Positions 1 through 7,834 of a DNA stretch of 64,000 bases are shown in pieces. How positions within the stretch are numbered: position 1 is the stretch's first letter; every line of letters begins with the position of its first letter. Below the pieces are notes generated by a model. That model saw nothing but the letters and a program-made list of their open reading frames with translations. It did no database searches and had not been told where the DNA came from. A program made the position numbers and the translations under genes. This DNA is from Prauserella flavalba (GTDB lineage: Bacteria > Actinomycetota > Actinomycetes > Mycobacteriales > Pseudonocardiaceae): NCBI RefSeq assembly GCF_003202235.1, contig NZ_MASU01000012.1:275320-339319 (forward strand), in the 5' to 3' direction.

Positions 1-1292
1 GCCCGGTCGGTTAGGGTGAGGAACCCGTCCGGGCTGATGTTCCCGACATCGCCGGTTCGCAGCCAGCCGTCGTGGAACCTGTCCTCGGCTTCGACACGAT
101 AGTACGACCCGGTAACCCACGGACCACGCACCTCCAACTCGCCGACCGCCTTGCCGTCGCGCGGGAGCACCCTGTCGTCGTCGTCCACCAGCCTGAGTTC
201 GACGCCGCAAACTGGCCGTCCTTGAGTGGCCCGGTACCGCATTCGGTCTTCCCCTTCGGCGGCGGCCGGGGGCGTCGCGATTGCGCCAAGCGGCGAAGTC
301 TCGGTCATGCCCCATGCCTGCACGATCGTGACGCCGAACCTCTGCTCGAACGACTCCATCAACGCTCTCGGCACCGCCGAACCACCGCAAGCGACCAGGC
401 GCAACGAGGAGAGGTCGATGTCCGGGTTTCGATCGACATGATGCAAGAGGTCATTCCAGATGGTGGGCACAGCGCCGGCAAGCGTCGGGCGCTGCGCCTG
501 GATGATGTCCGCCAGAGGTTCTGCTTGCAGGAATCGGTCAGGTAGCAGCAGGTCCGCGCCAGCCATCAACGCCGCGTAAGGCAGGCCCCATGCGTTGGCG
601 TGGAACATCGGAACCACCGGAAGCACTCGATCGGGTTCCGCGATGCCGAATGCGTTCCCGGAACACGCGGCCATCGAGTGTAGGTACATCGACCGGTGGC
701 TGTACACGACGCCTTTGGGATCGCCGGTCGTGCCACTGGTGTAGCACATCGCCGCCGCCGCGTTCTCGTCACCGTCCAGCCAGGGAAACTCGGACGACTC
801 GCCAGCCAGCACATCCTCGTAACGCAGCACCTCCTTGCCGCATCCCGCCAAGGAGGTGATGTCACCTTCTCCGGTCACGAGCACGAACCGCACGGTGTCG
901 AGGCTGGGGAGAACCTTGGCCATCAGTGGGATGAGCGACGAGTCAACGATGACCGCCCGGTCTTCGGCGTGTGTGGCGATGAACCGAATCTGTTCGGGCG
1001 ACAGCCGGATGTTGAGGGTGTGTAGCACGGCGCCCATTGATGGGATCGCCGCATAGGCCTCCAGGTGCTCCTGGTTGTTCCATTGGAACGTCGCGACCCG
1101 GTCGTCGTCGGCGACACCGAGGCGACGCAACGCGTTCGCCAGCTTGCCACACCGCTCGCCCAGTTCGCGGTAGGAAACCCGCCTGACGCCGTCACCGGTA
1201 GCCGTGAGGACTCCACGATCGCCGTGGTTCTGCACCACGTGCCGCAGGATCGAGGACACCGTCAGCGGTGTTGTCTGCATGGTGCTGAGCAT
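1..1292 (-). CDS. acyl-CoA synthetase (AMP-dependent ligase), 3' end beyond window
   Basis: Activates a fatty or other carboxylic acid to its CoA thioester through an acyl-adenylate. About 430 codons are visible and the frame stays open to the window edge, so the C-terminus is missing. The ATP-binding P-loop reads YTSGTTGDPKG near residue 180, the A5 motif reads GMTETSP near residue 326, and a DGWLRTGDVG segment marks the hinge region near residue 407. I chose the ATG at 1292 because GGAGGT lies 4 nt upstream; a second ATG follows four codons later. It is the last gene of the operon, 11 nt after the SCP2 gene, and would supply the final activation step after alcohol and aldehyde oxidation. 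Chain-length preference cannot be read from the sequence; overall it looks like FadD-type medium/long-chain ligases. Confidence 0.9.
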   Translation of the reverse strand, partial: MLSTMQTTPLTVSSILRHVVQNHGDRGVLTATGDGVRRVSYRELGERCGKLANALRRLGVADDDRVATFQWNNQEHLEAYAAIPSMGAVLHTLNIRLSPEQIRFIATHAEDRAVIVDSSLIPLMAKVLPSLDTVRFVLVTGEGDITSLAGCGKEVLRYEDVLAGESSEFPWLDGDENAAAAMCYTSGTTGDPKGVVYSHRSMYLHSMAACSGNAFGIAEPDRVLPVVPMFHANAWGLPYAALMAGADLLLPDRFLQAEPLADIIQAQRPTLAGAVPTIWNDLLHHVDRNPDIDLSSLRLVACGGSAVPRALMESFEQRFGVTIVQAWGMTETSPLGAIATPPAAAEGEDRMRYRATQGRPVCGVELRLVDDDDRVLPRDGKAVGELEVRGPWVTGSYYRVEAEDRFHDGWLRTGDVGNISPDGFLTLTDR

Positions 1293-1303
1293 GGTGACCT
1301 CCG

Positions 1304-1711
1304 TTACGCCGAAAGCAGGTCCTGTCGACCGTCCGCTTCCAGCATCTCACGATATGCCGGGAACAGGGACTTCGCGGCGGGCACAAGTTTCAGGACCTTC
1401 GAAGTCGGTCCCTTAGCGCGGACCTTGCCCTTCGCCAACGCGGTCGCGAGGTTGAGTTCGCCGAGCCAGAACCGGTTTCCGTCGTCGGCTGTCATGAACA
1501 GTTCCACAACGGGCTTGAGATCGGTGGCGCCCGCGTACACTTTGCCGTTCGGCATGTCGACCGTGACGACCGCGTCGGGATCGGTGTACGTGATCTGCAG
1601 GATCACCCCTGAGCCCGACAGTTTTGGGCCGATCTTGGGATCGGCGAGCCCCTTCTCGAAGACCCCTCCGATGTACTTGTGAACTTCCGCCTCGTCCTTG
1701 AACACGCCCAT
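1304..1711 (-). CDS. SCP2 sterol-binding domain protein
   Basis: A 135-residue stand-alone SCP2 (sterol carrier protein 2) domain, about the usual size for the single-domain family. Such proteins form a hydrophobic tunnel that binds fatty acyl chains or sterols. Visible hallmarks are a beta-strand pattern in residues 35-60 and the helical end with a LAKGKVRAKG-type loop near residues 90-100. It starts at an ATG at 1711. It sits between the aldehyde dehydrogenase (46-nt gap) and the acyl-CoA synthetase (11-nt gap), which suggests it carries the hydrophobic substrate or product between enzymes of this operon. That role is inferred from context; the fold assignment is reasonably firm. Confidence 0.85.
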   Translation of the reverse strand: MGVFKDEAEVHKYIGGVFEKGLADPKIGPKLSGSGVILQITYTDPDAVVTVDMPNGKVYAGATDLKPVVELFMTADDGNRFWLGELNLATALAKGKVRAKGPTSKVLKLVPAAKSLFPAYREMLEADGRQDLLSA

Positions 1712-1757
1712 TGCGATTTCCTTTCTTGTGGTGTGAGCCTCTGCTTGGCTCTTGGGA

Positions 1758-3257
1758 TCAGTCGAGGTTCAGCCACACAGACTTCGTCTGTGTGTAGCCG
1801 AGCAACGCTTCCTCGCCGAGATCGCGTCCGTAGCCGGACGCCTTGAAACCGCCGAAGGGCGCGGCGGGGTCGATCATGTTGTACATGTTCACCCATACCG
1901 TGCCCGCATCCAATTCCGCTGCGACGCGGTGGGCCCGCCTCACGTCGTTGGTCCACACGCCCGCGGCCAATCCGTAGGCGCTCGCGTTGGCACGCCGAAC
2001 CGCCTCGTTCTCGTCGTCAAACGACAGCACCGACAGCACCGGCCCGAAGATTTCCTCAGCCGCGATGGACATGTCGTCGCGGACCTGGGTGAACACGGTC
2101 GGGCTCAGGAAATTGCCGTTAGCCAGTACACCATTCGGGCGGTCACCACCGCACACCAGCGTCGCGCCTTCGCGCAGCCCCGACTCGACATACCCCTGCA
2201 CGCGCTCCAGCTGTTTCGGCGAGATGAGCGGGCCCATCTCGGTGTCGTCGGCCAGTCCATGACCCAGTTGGATCGCTTTCGCCGCCGAAGCCAGCTCCTG
2301 TACCAGCTCGTCGTGAACGTCGCGATGCACGAACAGCCGTGATCCGGCGCAGCACACCTGCCCTTGGTTCATGAAGATCCCGGTCAGCGCGCCTTGTGCC
2401 GCGGCGGCAAGGTCGGCGTCCGGAAAGACGATGTTCGCCGACTTCCCACCCAGTTCCAGCGTCAGCTTCTTCAGGTGTGGCGCGCTCGCGGTGACGATGC
2501 GCCTGCCGGTGTCCGTCGAACCAGTGAACGAGATCTTGGCCACGCCGGGGTGATCGATCAGCGCCTGTCCCGCCTCGGGCCCGTAGCCGGTGACCAGGTT
2601 CATCGCGCCGGGAGGCAGCCCAGCCTCGAGTGCCAACTCCACCATCCGCAGGGCGCTCAACGAGGTGAACTCGGACGGCTTGAGGACGACGGTGTTTCCG
2701 GCCGCCAGCGCCGGTGCCACCTTCCACGATGCGATGAGCAACGGGAAATTCCAGGGCACGATCGCGCCGACGACGCCGAGGGGTTCCCGCCGAGTATAAA
2801 CCAGTGCCTCTCCGACCGGAGGAGAGACCGGCACGGTTTGCCCGGTCAGTTTCGTCGTCCAGCCACCGTAGTAGCGCCAGACCTGCGCCGCGAGCGCGAC
2901 GTCGACGTACATCGACTCGGTGAACGGCTTTCCGTTGTCCAGGGTTTCGAGCGTCGCCAATTCCTCGGCATGGGCGTCCAGTATCGTCGCGATGTCGAGC
3001 AGAACATGCCCGCGGGCTGCCGCGCTCATCGCTCGCCATTCTCCGAAGGCCGACTGCGCCGAGGCGACCGCCTCGTCGACGTCGGGCTTCCCGCCGGCCG
3101 CAATGCTGGTCAACGTCGCACCGGTCGCGGGGTCCTGAGTCGTGATCTGGCCGTTCCCGGTCGCACTTCGCTGCTCCGCACCGACCACGATGCTGTCCGA
3201 AGCCCTGCCGAGAAATCGCTGGACGGATTCCGGAACGTCAACGGTCATTGTTGTCAT
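1758..3257 (-). CDS. NAD(P)-dependent aldehyde dehydrogenase
   Basis: Oxidises an aldehyde to the acid. With the start at the ATG at 3257 the protein has 499 residues, typical of the family, and the catalytic residues are Glu268 (LELGGKSAN) and Cys302 (NQGQVCCAGSR), the same numbers as in human ALDH2. The motif VPWNFP (168-173) and EEIFGPVLS near 400 are also present. A longer in-frame start upstream would overlap the sigma-factor gene and gives an unlikely Arg-rich leader, so I rejected it. The start lies only 2 nt after the sigma-factor stop codon, so the two genes are almost certainly translationally coupled. In the operon it would act between the alcohol dehydrogenase and the acyl-CoA synthetase. 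Confidence 0.93.
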   Translation of the reverse strand: MTTMTVDVPESVQRFLGRASDSIVVGAEQRSATGNGQITTQDPATGATLTSIAAGGKPDVDEAVASAQSAFGEWRAMSAAARGHVLLDIATILDAHAEELATLETLDNGKPFTESMYVDVALAAQVWRYYGGWTTKLTGQTVPVSPPVGEALVYTRREPLGVVGAIVPWNFPLLIASWKVAPALAAGNTVVLKPSEFTSLSALRMVELALEAGLPPGAMNLVTGYGPEAGQALIDHPGVAKISFTGSTDTGRRIVTASAPHLKKLTLELGGKSANIVFPDADLAAAAQGALTGIFMNQGQVCCAGSRLFVHRDVHDELVQELASAAKAIQLGHGLADDTEMGPLISPKQLERVQGYVESGLREGATLVCGGDRPNGVLANGNFLSPTVFTQVRDDMSIAAEEIFGPVLSVLSFDDENEAVRRANASAYGLAAGVWTNDVRRAHRVAAELDAGTVWVNMYNMIDPAAPFGGFKASGYGRDLGEEALLGYTQTKSVWLNLD

Positions 3258-3259
3258 CG

Positions 3260-3931
3260 TCAACTGCCTTTCTCTCCTCCGGACGGTGCCGGCTGCACGC
3301 GACGCCGCCCATCCGCAGATCCGCCAATCAACTCGCCAAGACGACGAATCGCCCGATACTGCAGAGCACGCGCCGCACCGGGTTCGCGGTCCAGTATTCT
3401 CGCGGTCTCGTTGACCGAAAGATCGCAGAAGAACCGCAGCACAAGACACGTCCGCTGGTCATCGGCGAGTAATCCCAGGCACCGGATCAGTTCCGCTCGC
3501 GCGATCCCGAGAATGACGAGCTCCTCCGGCGTCTCGTGACCGGAGGCGTCCGGAAGCTCGTCGACCGTGACCTCATGCCGCACGGACCCGGACTTCGTGT
3601 GGTCGAAGATGATATTGCGGGCGATGGTGAGGAACCACGCGCCCGCATCTCGTCCCCGGTACTCCAGCGAGTTGATTGCCCGCAGCGCCCGCGCGAACGT
3701 CTCGCTGGTGACGTCCTCGGCTAGGTGCCGATCGCGGACACGGGATAGGGCAAAGCGGTGAACGCTGGTCGCGAATCTGTCGTACAGCACGGCATACGCC
3801 GACGCGTCTCCTCGTTGAGCCGCACGAACAAGCACCCAGTTGTCAGCGGACAGGTCCACGACATCACCGCCGGCCTGTCCGTCATCGGCGGCGCTGCGTG
3901 CTCCTCGTTGAGCCACAGCGGTTGAGCCCAC
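3260..3931 (-). CDS. ECF-type RNA polymerase sigma factor
   Basis: A small sigma-70 family protein of about 223 residues with region 2 (LYDRFATSVHRFAL, then ETFARAL and GAWFLTIARNIIFDH) and region 4 (LRFFCDLSVNETARIL helix-turn-helix). I prefer the GTG at 3931, which has GAGGAG 5 nt upstream; an upstream GTG at 3970 would add 13 residues. It lies inside the oxidation operon, 51 nt after the ferredoxin gene and 2 nt before the aldehyde dehydrogenase. No anti-sigma gene with a zinc-binding HxxxCxxC pattern is next to it. Autoregulation of the operon is plausible but not shown by any visible promoter pair. Confidence 0.88.
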   Translation of the reverse strand: MGSTAVAQRGARSAADDGQAGGDVVDLSADNWVLVRAAQRGDASAYAVLYDRFATSVHRFALSRVRDRHLAEDVTSETFARALRAINSLEYRGRDAGAWFLTIARNIIFDHTKSGSVRHEVTVDELPDASGHETPEELVILGIARAELIRCLGLLADDQRTCLVLRFFCDLSVNETARILDREPGAARALQYRAIRRLGELIGGSADGRRRVQPAPSGGEKGS

Positions 3932-3982
3932 ACTCACTCCTCGTGATGCGGCATCGCGATCGCGACGCACCTTCGACCTTGA

Positions 3983-4303
3983 CTAGTCCTCCTTGGGAGG
4001 GAGCGTTTTCACGAACTCGGTGTCGGGTATCGGGGTATCCACTTTGGTCGATCCTCCCGGTGACCCGATCCCCGTAAACGCCTGCTGCGCCGACTCCTGG
4101 AATGGTTTCCATTCCTCGTCAACGTGTTGTGCGGGACGGATGGCCTCTACTGGGCATACCGGCTCGCAGGCCGCGCAGTCGATGCATTCCGTCGGGTGGA
4201 TGTACAGCATCCGTTCGCCCTCGTAGATGCAATCGACCGGGCATTCCTCGATGCACGTCATGTCCTTGACGTCGACACACGGCTCGCCGATCACGAACGC
4301 CAT
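3983..4303 (-). CDS. fdxA: 7Fe ferredoxin (3Fe-4S plus 4Fe-4S)
   Basis: A 106-residue ferredoxin of the actinobacterial FdxA type. Cysteines 9, 17, 21, 25, 40, 43, 46 and 50 form the two cluster-binding motifs, with the second reading CIDCAACEPVCP. The spacing is that of the 7Fe family, in which one site holds 3Fe-4S and the other 4Fe-4S. The start has a GGAGGT sequence 7 nt upstream. Its first 13 nt overlap the end of the ferredoxin reductase gene, so the two are co-translated and probably equimolar. The likely job is to carry electrons from the reductase to the R2lox oxidase encoded next to them, which is an inference from gene order. Confidence 0.94.
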   Translation of the reverse strand: MAFVIGEPCVDVKDMTCIEECPVDCIYEGERMLYIHPTECIDCAACEPVCPVEAIRPAQHVDEEWKPFQESAQQAFTGIGSPGGSTKVDTPIPDTEFVKTLPPKED

Positions 4304-5364
4304 CCTGCGACCTCCTTGCTTCGCGGCTGTGCAGAATTTCCCTCGGGCGCCAACGGTTCCGACGCGGGCACGAGATCACTCGAATGCCCGGGAGCAAGAG
4401 TCGCGTCCGGATTCAACTCGACGGCAGCGTTGTTCACGGCGAGCGCCACCTCGCCGAAACCGACGGCGATCAATTTCACCTTGCCCGGAAAGGTCGCCGC
4501 GTCCCCAGCGGCATAGACGCGCGGCAGATTCGTACGCATCCGGGTGTCGACGCGGATGGCCCGCCCCTCCATCTCAAGGCCCCACCCGGCGATCGGGCCG
4601 AGGTCCATCAGAAAACCCAGTGCGGCGACCACGACCTGAGCCTTCAGCTCCCGCGCGCCGTCCTCCCCGCGCACAGTGACGTCCACGCTCTCCACGCTGT
4701 CGTTACCACGAACCGCGGTAACGGTGGCGTCGAGCACCAGGTGGCACGGACTGTCCTTCACCTGCGCGACCGAATGTTCGTGCGCCCGGAACTGCTTGCG
4801 ACGGTGCACGAGGGTGACCGACCGGGCACGCGGAACCGCGGCCAGTGCCCAGTCCAGCGCCGAGTCGCCACCGCCCACCACGACGACATCCTTGCCGTCG
4901 AACACCTCCAGCTGCGGGACGAAGTAGCAGAGCCCGCGCCCGAGAAGCTCCTCACCTGCTGGTAGCGGACGCGGGGTCACCGAACCCACTCCGGAGGTGA
5001 CGATCACGGCTCTCGTGTTGACGACGACACCCGAGGAGGTCGTCACCCGCCAGCCATCGGCAACTTCCCGGATGTCGCTCGCCTGCTGAGACAACAGGAA
5101 TCGGGGGCCGAACGGTTTCGCCTGCTCGAGGAGGTTGCGGATCAGCTGCTGCCCCTGAACAGCGGGCAGGCCTGCGATGTCGTAGATGTTCTTCTCGGGG
5201 TAGATCGCCTGTACCTGACCACCGGCCTCCGGTAGCGGATCCACCAACGCCGTGGTAAGCCCACGAAAACCCGCGTAGTAGGCACCGAACAAGCCCACGG
5301 GCCCGGCGCCGACGAACAACACGTCAACGGTGACCTCGCCAGCTGGCGCGGTTGTTGTGCCCAT
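4291..5364 (-). CDS. ferredoxin-NADP+ reductase, thioredoxin-reductase type
   Basis: A 357-residue FAD/NAD(P)H two-dinucleotide-fold enzyme. The FAD site is VGAGPVGLFGAYYAG near residue 20, the NADPH site is VVVVGGGDSALDWALA near residue 160, and the C-terminal FAD loop contains AGDAATFPGK. There is no CxxC redox pair, which separates it from thioredoxin reductases and fits the YumC-like ferredoxin reductase group. I chose the ATG at 5364; an upstream extension of 90 residues is Arg/Ser-rich and would overlap R2lox. Its stop overlaps the ferredoxin start by 13 nt. Together the pair makes a complete NADPH-to-ferredoxin electron path. Confidence 0.9.
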   Translation of the reverse strand: MGTTTAPAGEVTVDVLFVGAGPVGLFGAYYAGFRGLTTALVDPLPEAGGQVQAIYPEKNIYDIAGLPAVQGQQLIRNLLEQAKPFGPRFLLSQQASDIREVADGWRVTTSSGVVVNTRAVIVTSGVGSVTPRPLPAGEELLGRGLCYFVPQLEVFDGKDVVVVGGGDSALDWALAAVPRARSVTLVHRRKQFRAHEHSVAQVKDSPCHLVLDATVTAVRGNDSVESVDVTVRGEDGARELKAQVVVAALGFLMDLGPIAGWGLEMEGRAIRVDTRMRTNLPRVYAAGDAATFPGKVKLIAVGFGEVALAVNNAAVELNPDATLAPGHSSDLVPASEPLAPEGNSAQPRSKEVAGWRS

Positions 5365-5473
5365 CTCTTGCTGCCTCGATTCTGGTGACCTTGCCGACGC
5401 GAACTGTTCGCCCGGGTCGGGTCTCCGCCCCCGGACGAACAGTTCCACGGAACAGTGCTCGGAGCGCGTCGGC

Positions 5474-6457
5474 TCAGGACACGGCCGCAAGCGACTTCGC
5501 CACGGCCTTCTCGTCCTCCTCGGCGAAGGTGTCCTCAAGCTGCATAGGCGAGTAGTCCTCGTCGATCTCCTCGACGGGGCGGCCCCGTGCCCCCTCGATC
5601 GACTCCAGCCGACGGTTGATCTTGTCCATGCCATAGTCGGTCATCTCGTCGAGATCGATACCGAACGGGGCCCGCGCAGCTTCGAACTGGTCGAACAGCT
5701 TCACGATCAAACTCATCGCTGGCTCGATTAGTTCCTGCATCCGCTCCTCAACGACCTCCCAGGTCCGCTCGTCCGCGGCGACGTGACGGCGGCACGTGAA
5801 GGTACCCCACGCCATGTGCCTGCGCTCGTCGTCGCCGATGTACTTGATGAGCTGCTGCATGCCCGGCAGGATGTTCCTGCTCGCGCATACCTTCGCCCAT
5901 CCGAAGTAGCCGGTGAGGGCGAGACAACCCTCGACGACGTGGTTGTAGGTAATCGAGGCACGCACCTGCGCCGCGGGCGACGGGTCCTTCTCCAAGGCGT
6001 ACAGGGACTTGGGCAGTTCCTCGGCGAAGATTGTCTGGTATGGCTGGCTGTACTCCACGTACTCATGCAGGTCCGTGCCGAGCCCGACGGCGTCGAACCA
6101 CAGTCGGAAAGACTGCATGTGCTTGGCCTCTTCGAAGGTGAACTGGGTGAGGTAGGCCTCGTCGGCCAGCCGTCCCTCTGCCGCCATGGCCGCCATGAAC
6201 GGCTGGAGGTCCTGAGCGACCGACTCCTCCCCGGCCATGAACTGTGAGGCAAGGATGCAGGTCAACTTCTTCTCGTCCGGCGACATCGCGGCGAAGTCCG
6301 CGGCGTCCTGCGAAAAGTCGATCGTTTCCGGGTCCCAGAATTTCTTGTTTCCCTTCCGGAACAGCCGCATAGGGAAGGATTCCATGCGTAGGCCGCCCTC
6401 ACAGAGGCTGCCATACCCATTCCGCTTACCGTGCTGGATGACGCGGTCGATTGCCAT
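5474..6457 (-). CDS. R2-like ligand-binding oxidase (R2lox)
   Basis: A 327-residue ferritin-superfamily protein related to ribonucleotide reductase R2 but belonging to the R2lox group (Mycobacterium tuberculosis Rv0233 type). By hand alignment all metal ligands are present: Glu77, Glu110, His113, Glu176, Glu211 and His214. The two residues of the Tyr-Val ether cross-link, Val80 (GEESV) and Tyr171 (TYNHVVEG), are also present. The family assembles a Mn/Fe cofactor and binds a long-chain fatty acid; its physiological reaction is unsettled. The ATG at 6457 has GAGGA upstream. No R1 or other ribonucleotide reductase subunit is nearby. The neighbours are an alcohol dehydrogenase upstream and ferredoxin reductase plus ferredoxin downstream, suggesting that it hydroxylates a lipid or hydrocarbon. 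Confidence 0.93.
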   Translation of the reverse strand: MAIDRVIQHGKRNGYGSLCEGGLRMESFPMRLFRKGNKKFWDPETIDFSQDAADFAAMSPDEKKLTCILASQFMAGEESVAQDLQPFMAAMAAEGRLADEAYLTQFTFEEAKHMQSFRLWFDAVGLGTDLHEYVEYSQPYQTIFAEELPKSLYALEKDPSPAAQVRASITYNHVVEGCLALTGYFGWAKVCASRNILPGMQQLIKYIGDDERRHMAWGTFTCRRHVAADERTWEVVEERMQELIEPAMSLIVKLFDQFEAARAPFGIDLDEMTDYGMDKINRRLESIEGARGRPVEEIDEDYSPMQLEDTFAEEDEKAVAKSLAAVS

Positions 6458-6538
6458 GTCACATCCTCGATTCGAATACACGCCGGATAGGGCGGGAATA
6501 ACTTGGCGACGATAACTGTTTCTGTCGACTTAGGAGTT

Positions 6539-7645
6539 TCAGAAGCGGATCATTCCGCGGATGTTCTTTCCGTCACGCATGTCCTGGTATCCCTGGTTGA
6601 TGTCCTCCAGCTGATACTCAGCGGTCACCAGTTCGTCGAGCTTGAGTTGGCCGAGGTTGTACAACTCAAGCAGTCGCGGAATGTCATGCTGCGGATTCGA
6701 GGATCCGAACAGCGCGCCCCGGATCTGCTTCTCGTAGAGCGTGAGTTCGAAGAGGTTGCCGCTCATCGTGTGCTCGTCCGGATGGCCGATCGCGGTGACG
6801 ATCACACGCCCACGCTTGCCCACCAGACTCAAAGCGGGCTCGATGTAGGAGCCCTCGGCGACGTCGGTGGTGAGCACGCATACGTCAGCGAGCTGCCCGC
6901 GGGTCAACTCGCTGACCACGTTCCACGCTTCGTCCATCGACTCGGCCGTGTGCGTGGCCCCGAACTCGCCCGCCTTGGCACGTTTGTACTCGACCGGATC
7001 AACGGCGACGATGGCACGCGCGCCGGCGGCCCGTGCTCCTTGGATGGCATTGACACCGATGCCACCGGCCCCGACCACGACGACCACGTCGCCGGCACGC
7101 ACTTCGCCGGCCCGGGTGGCGCTACCGAATCCGGTCGTGACCCCACACCCGACAAGGGCGGCCTTCTCCAGCGGAAACCCTTCGTCGATCTTCACCACCG
7201 AGGCGGCGGGCACCACCGTGCGCTCGGAAAAGGTACCCAGCAGGCACATCTGGCCCGCGTCCTCGCCGCGAGTATGGAACCGGTAGGTGCCGTCCAGCTG
7301 CGGCCCGAGGATCACCGCGCCACCCAGATCGCAGAGGTTCGTCATGCCACGGGCGCAGTAGGAGCACTTGCCGCATGCCGGGAGAAAGCTCAAGACAACA
7401 GGATCGCCTTCGGCCACCTCGGTCACGTTCGCGCCCACCGCCTCAACGATGCCGGCGCCTTCATGTCCACCCACGACCGGGAACGGGATCGGGATGTCGC
7501 CGGTGACGAGGTGCTCGTCGGAATGACACAATCCGCTGGCGGCCAGTTTGACCTGGACCTCACCCTCGTTCGGCGGGTCGAGGTCGATCTCTTCGACCTG
7601 CCACTTCTCGTTGAGGCCCCACAAGACGGCGGCCTTGGTCTTCAT
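6539..7645 (-). CDS. zinc-dependent alcohol dehydrogenase, NDMA-dependent type
   Basis: A 368-residue medium-chain dehydrogenase. It has the catalytic-zinc region (GLCHSDEHL and GGHEGAGIV), the structural-zinc cysteines (CGKCSYCARGMTNLC) and the Rossmann motif VGAGGIGVNAIQGA. The opening MKTKAAVLW and overall layout match the NDMA-dependent alcohol dehydrogenases of actinobacteria, which hold a tightly bound nicotinamide cofactor. The start is ambiguous: AAGGAG lies 9 nt before the ATG at 7645 and 3 nt before another ATG at 7651. It is the first gene of the oxidation operon, with a 189-nt upstream gap that probably carries the promoter. It would convert an alcohol made by R2lox into the aldehyde used by the aldehyde dehydrogenase. 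Confidence 0.9.
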   Translation of the reverse strand: MKTKAAVLWGLNEKWQVEEIDLDPPNEGEVQVKLAASGLCHSDEHLVTGDIPIPFPVVGGHEGAGIVEAVGANVTEVAEGDPVVLSFLPACGKCSYCARGMTNLCDLGGAVILGPQLDGTYRFHTRGEDAGQMCLLGTFSERTVVPAASVVKIDEGFPLEKAALVGCGVTTGFGSATRAGEVRAGDVVVVVGAGGIGVNAIQGARAAGARAIVAVDPVEYKRAKAGEFGATHTAESMDEAWNVVSELTRGQLADVCVLTTDVAEGSYIEPALSLVGKRGRVIVTAIGHPDEHTMSGNLFELTLYEKQIRGALFGSSNPQHDIPRLLELYNLGQLKLDELVTAEYQLEDINQGYQDMRDGKNIRGMIRF

Positions 7646-7680
7646 CGACATCGTCTCCTTCGACTCTGAAGGGCTTCTTC

Positions 7681-7695
7681 CCCCAGCGTATGGGG
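7681..7695. promoter_or_regulatory. short dyad upstream of the oxidation operon
   Basis: CCCCA (7681-7685) and TGGGG (7691-7695) form a dyad with 5-bp arms around GCGTA, 36 nt upstream of the alcohol dehydrogenase start. The position suits an operator or the 5' untranslated region. The arms are short and G/C-rich, so chance is possible. I see no convincing -35/-10 pair beside it. Confidence 0.25.
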
Positions 7696-7834
7696 AATGC
7701 GCACCCGGCAATACGGGCCATCCGTGCCGCGAGTGGCCCATGAAGGCCACGGACAGTGTGGGCCGCGCAAGATCGGTCGAGGCCCAGTTGGTCTGGGCGC
7801 ACCATCGCCACCCCCTGGCGCTCGTGGTGCGGAC

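Noticed and set aside
2364..3539. Long plus-strand frame of 391 codons
   Set aside because: It lies opposite the aldehyde dehydrogenase and sigma-factor genes, is Arg-rich with no domain, and is explained by high GC.
5474..6457. Calling the gene a ribonucleotide reductase R2 subunit (NrdF/NrdB)
   Set aside because: The Tyr/Val cross-link pair and ligand set fit R2lox, and no large subunit, NrdI or NrdH gene is adjacent.
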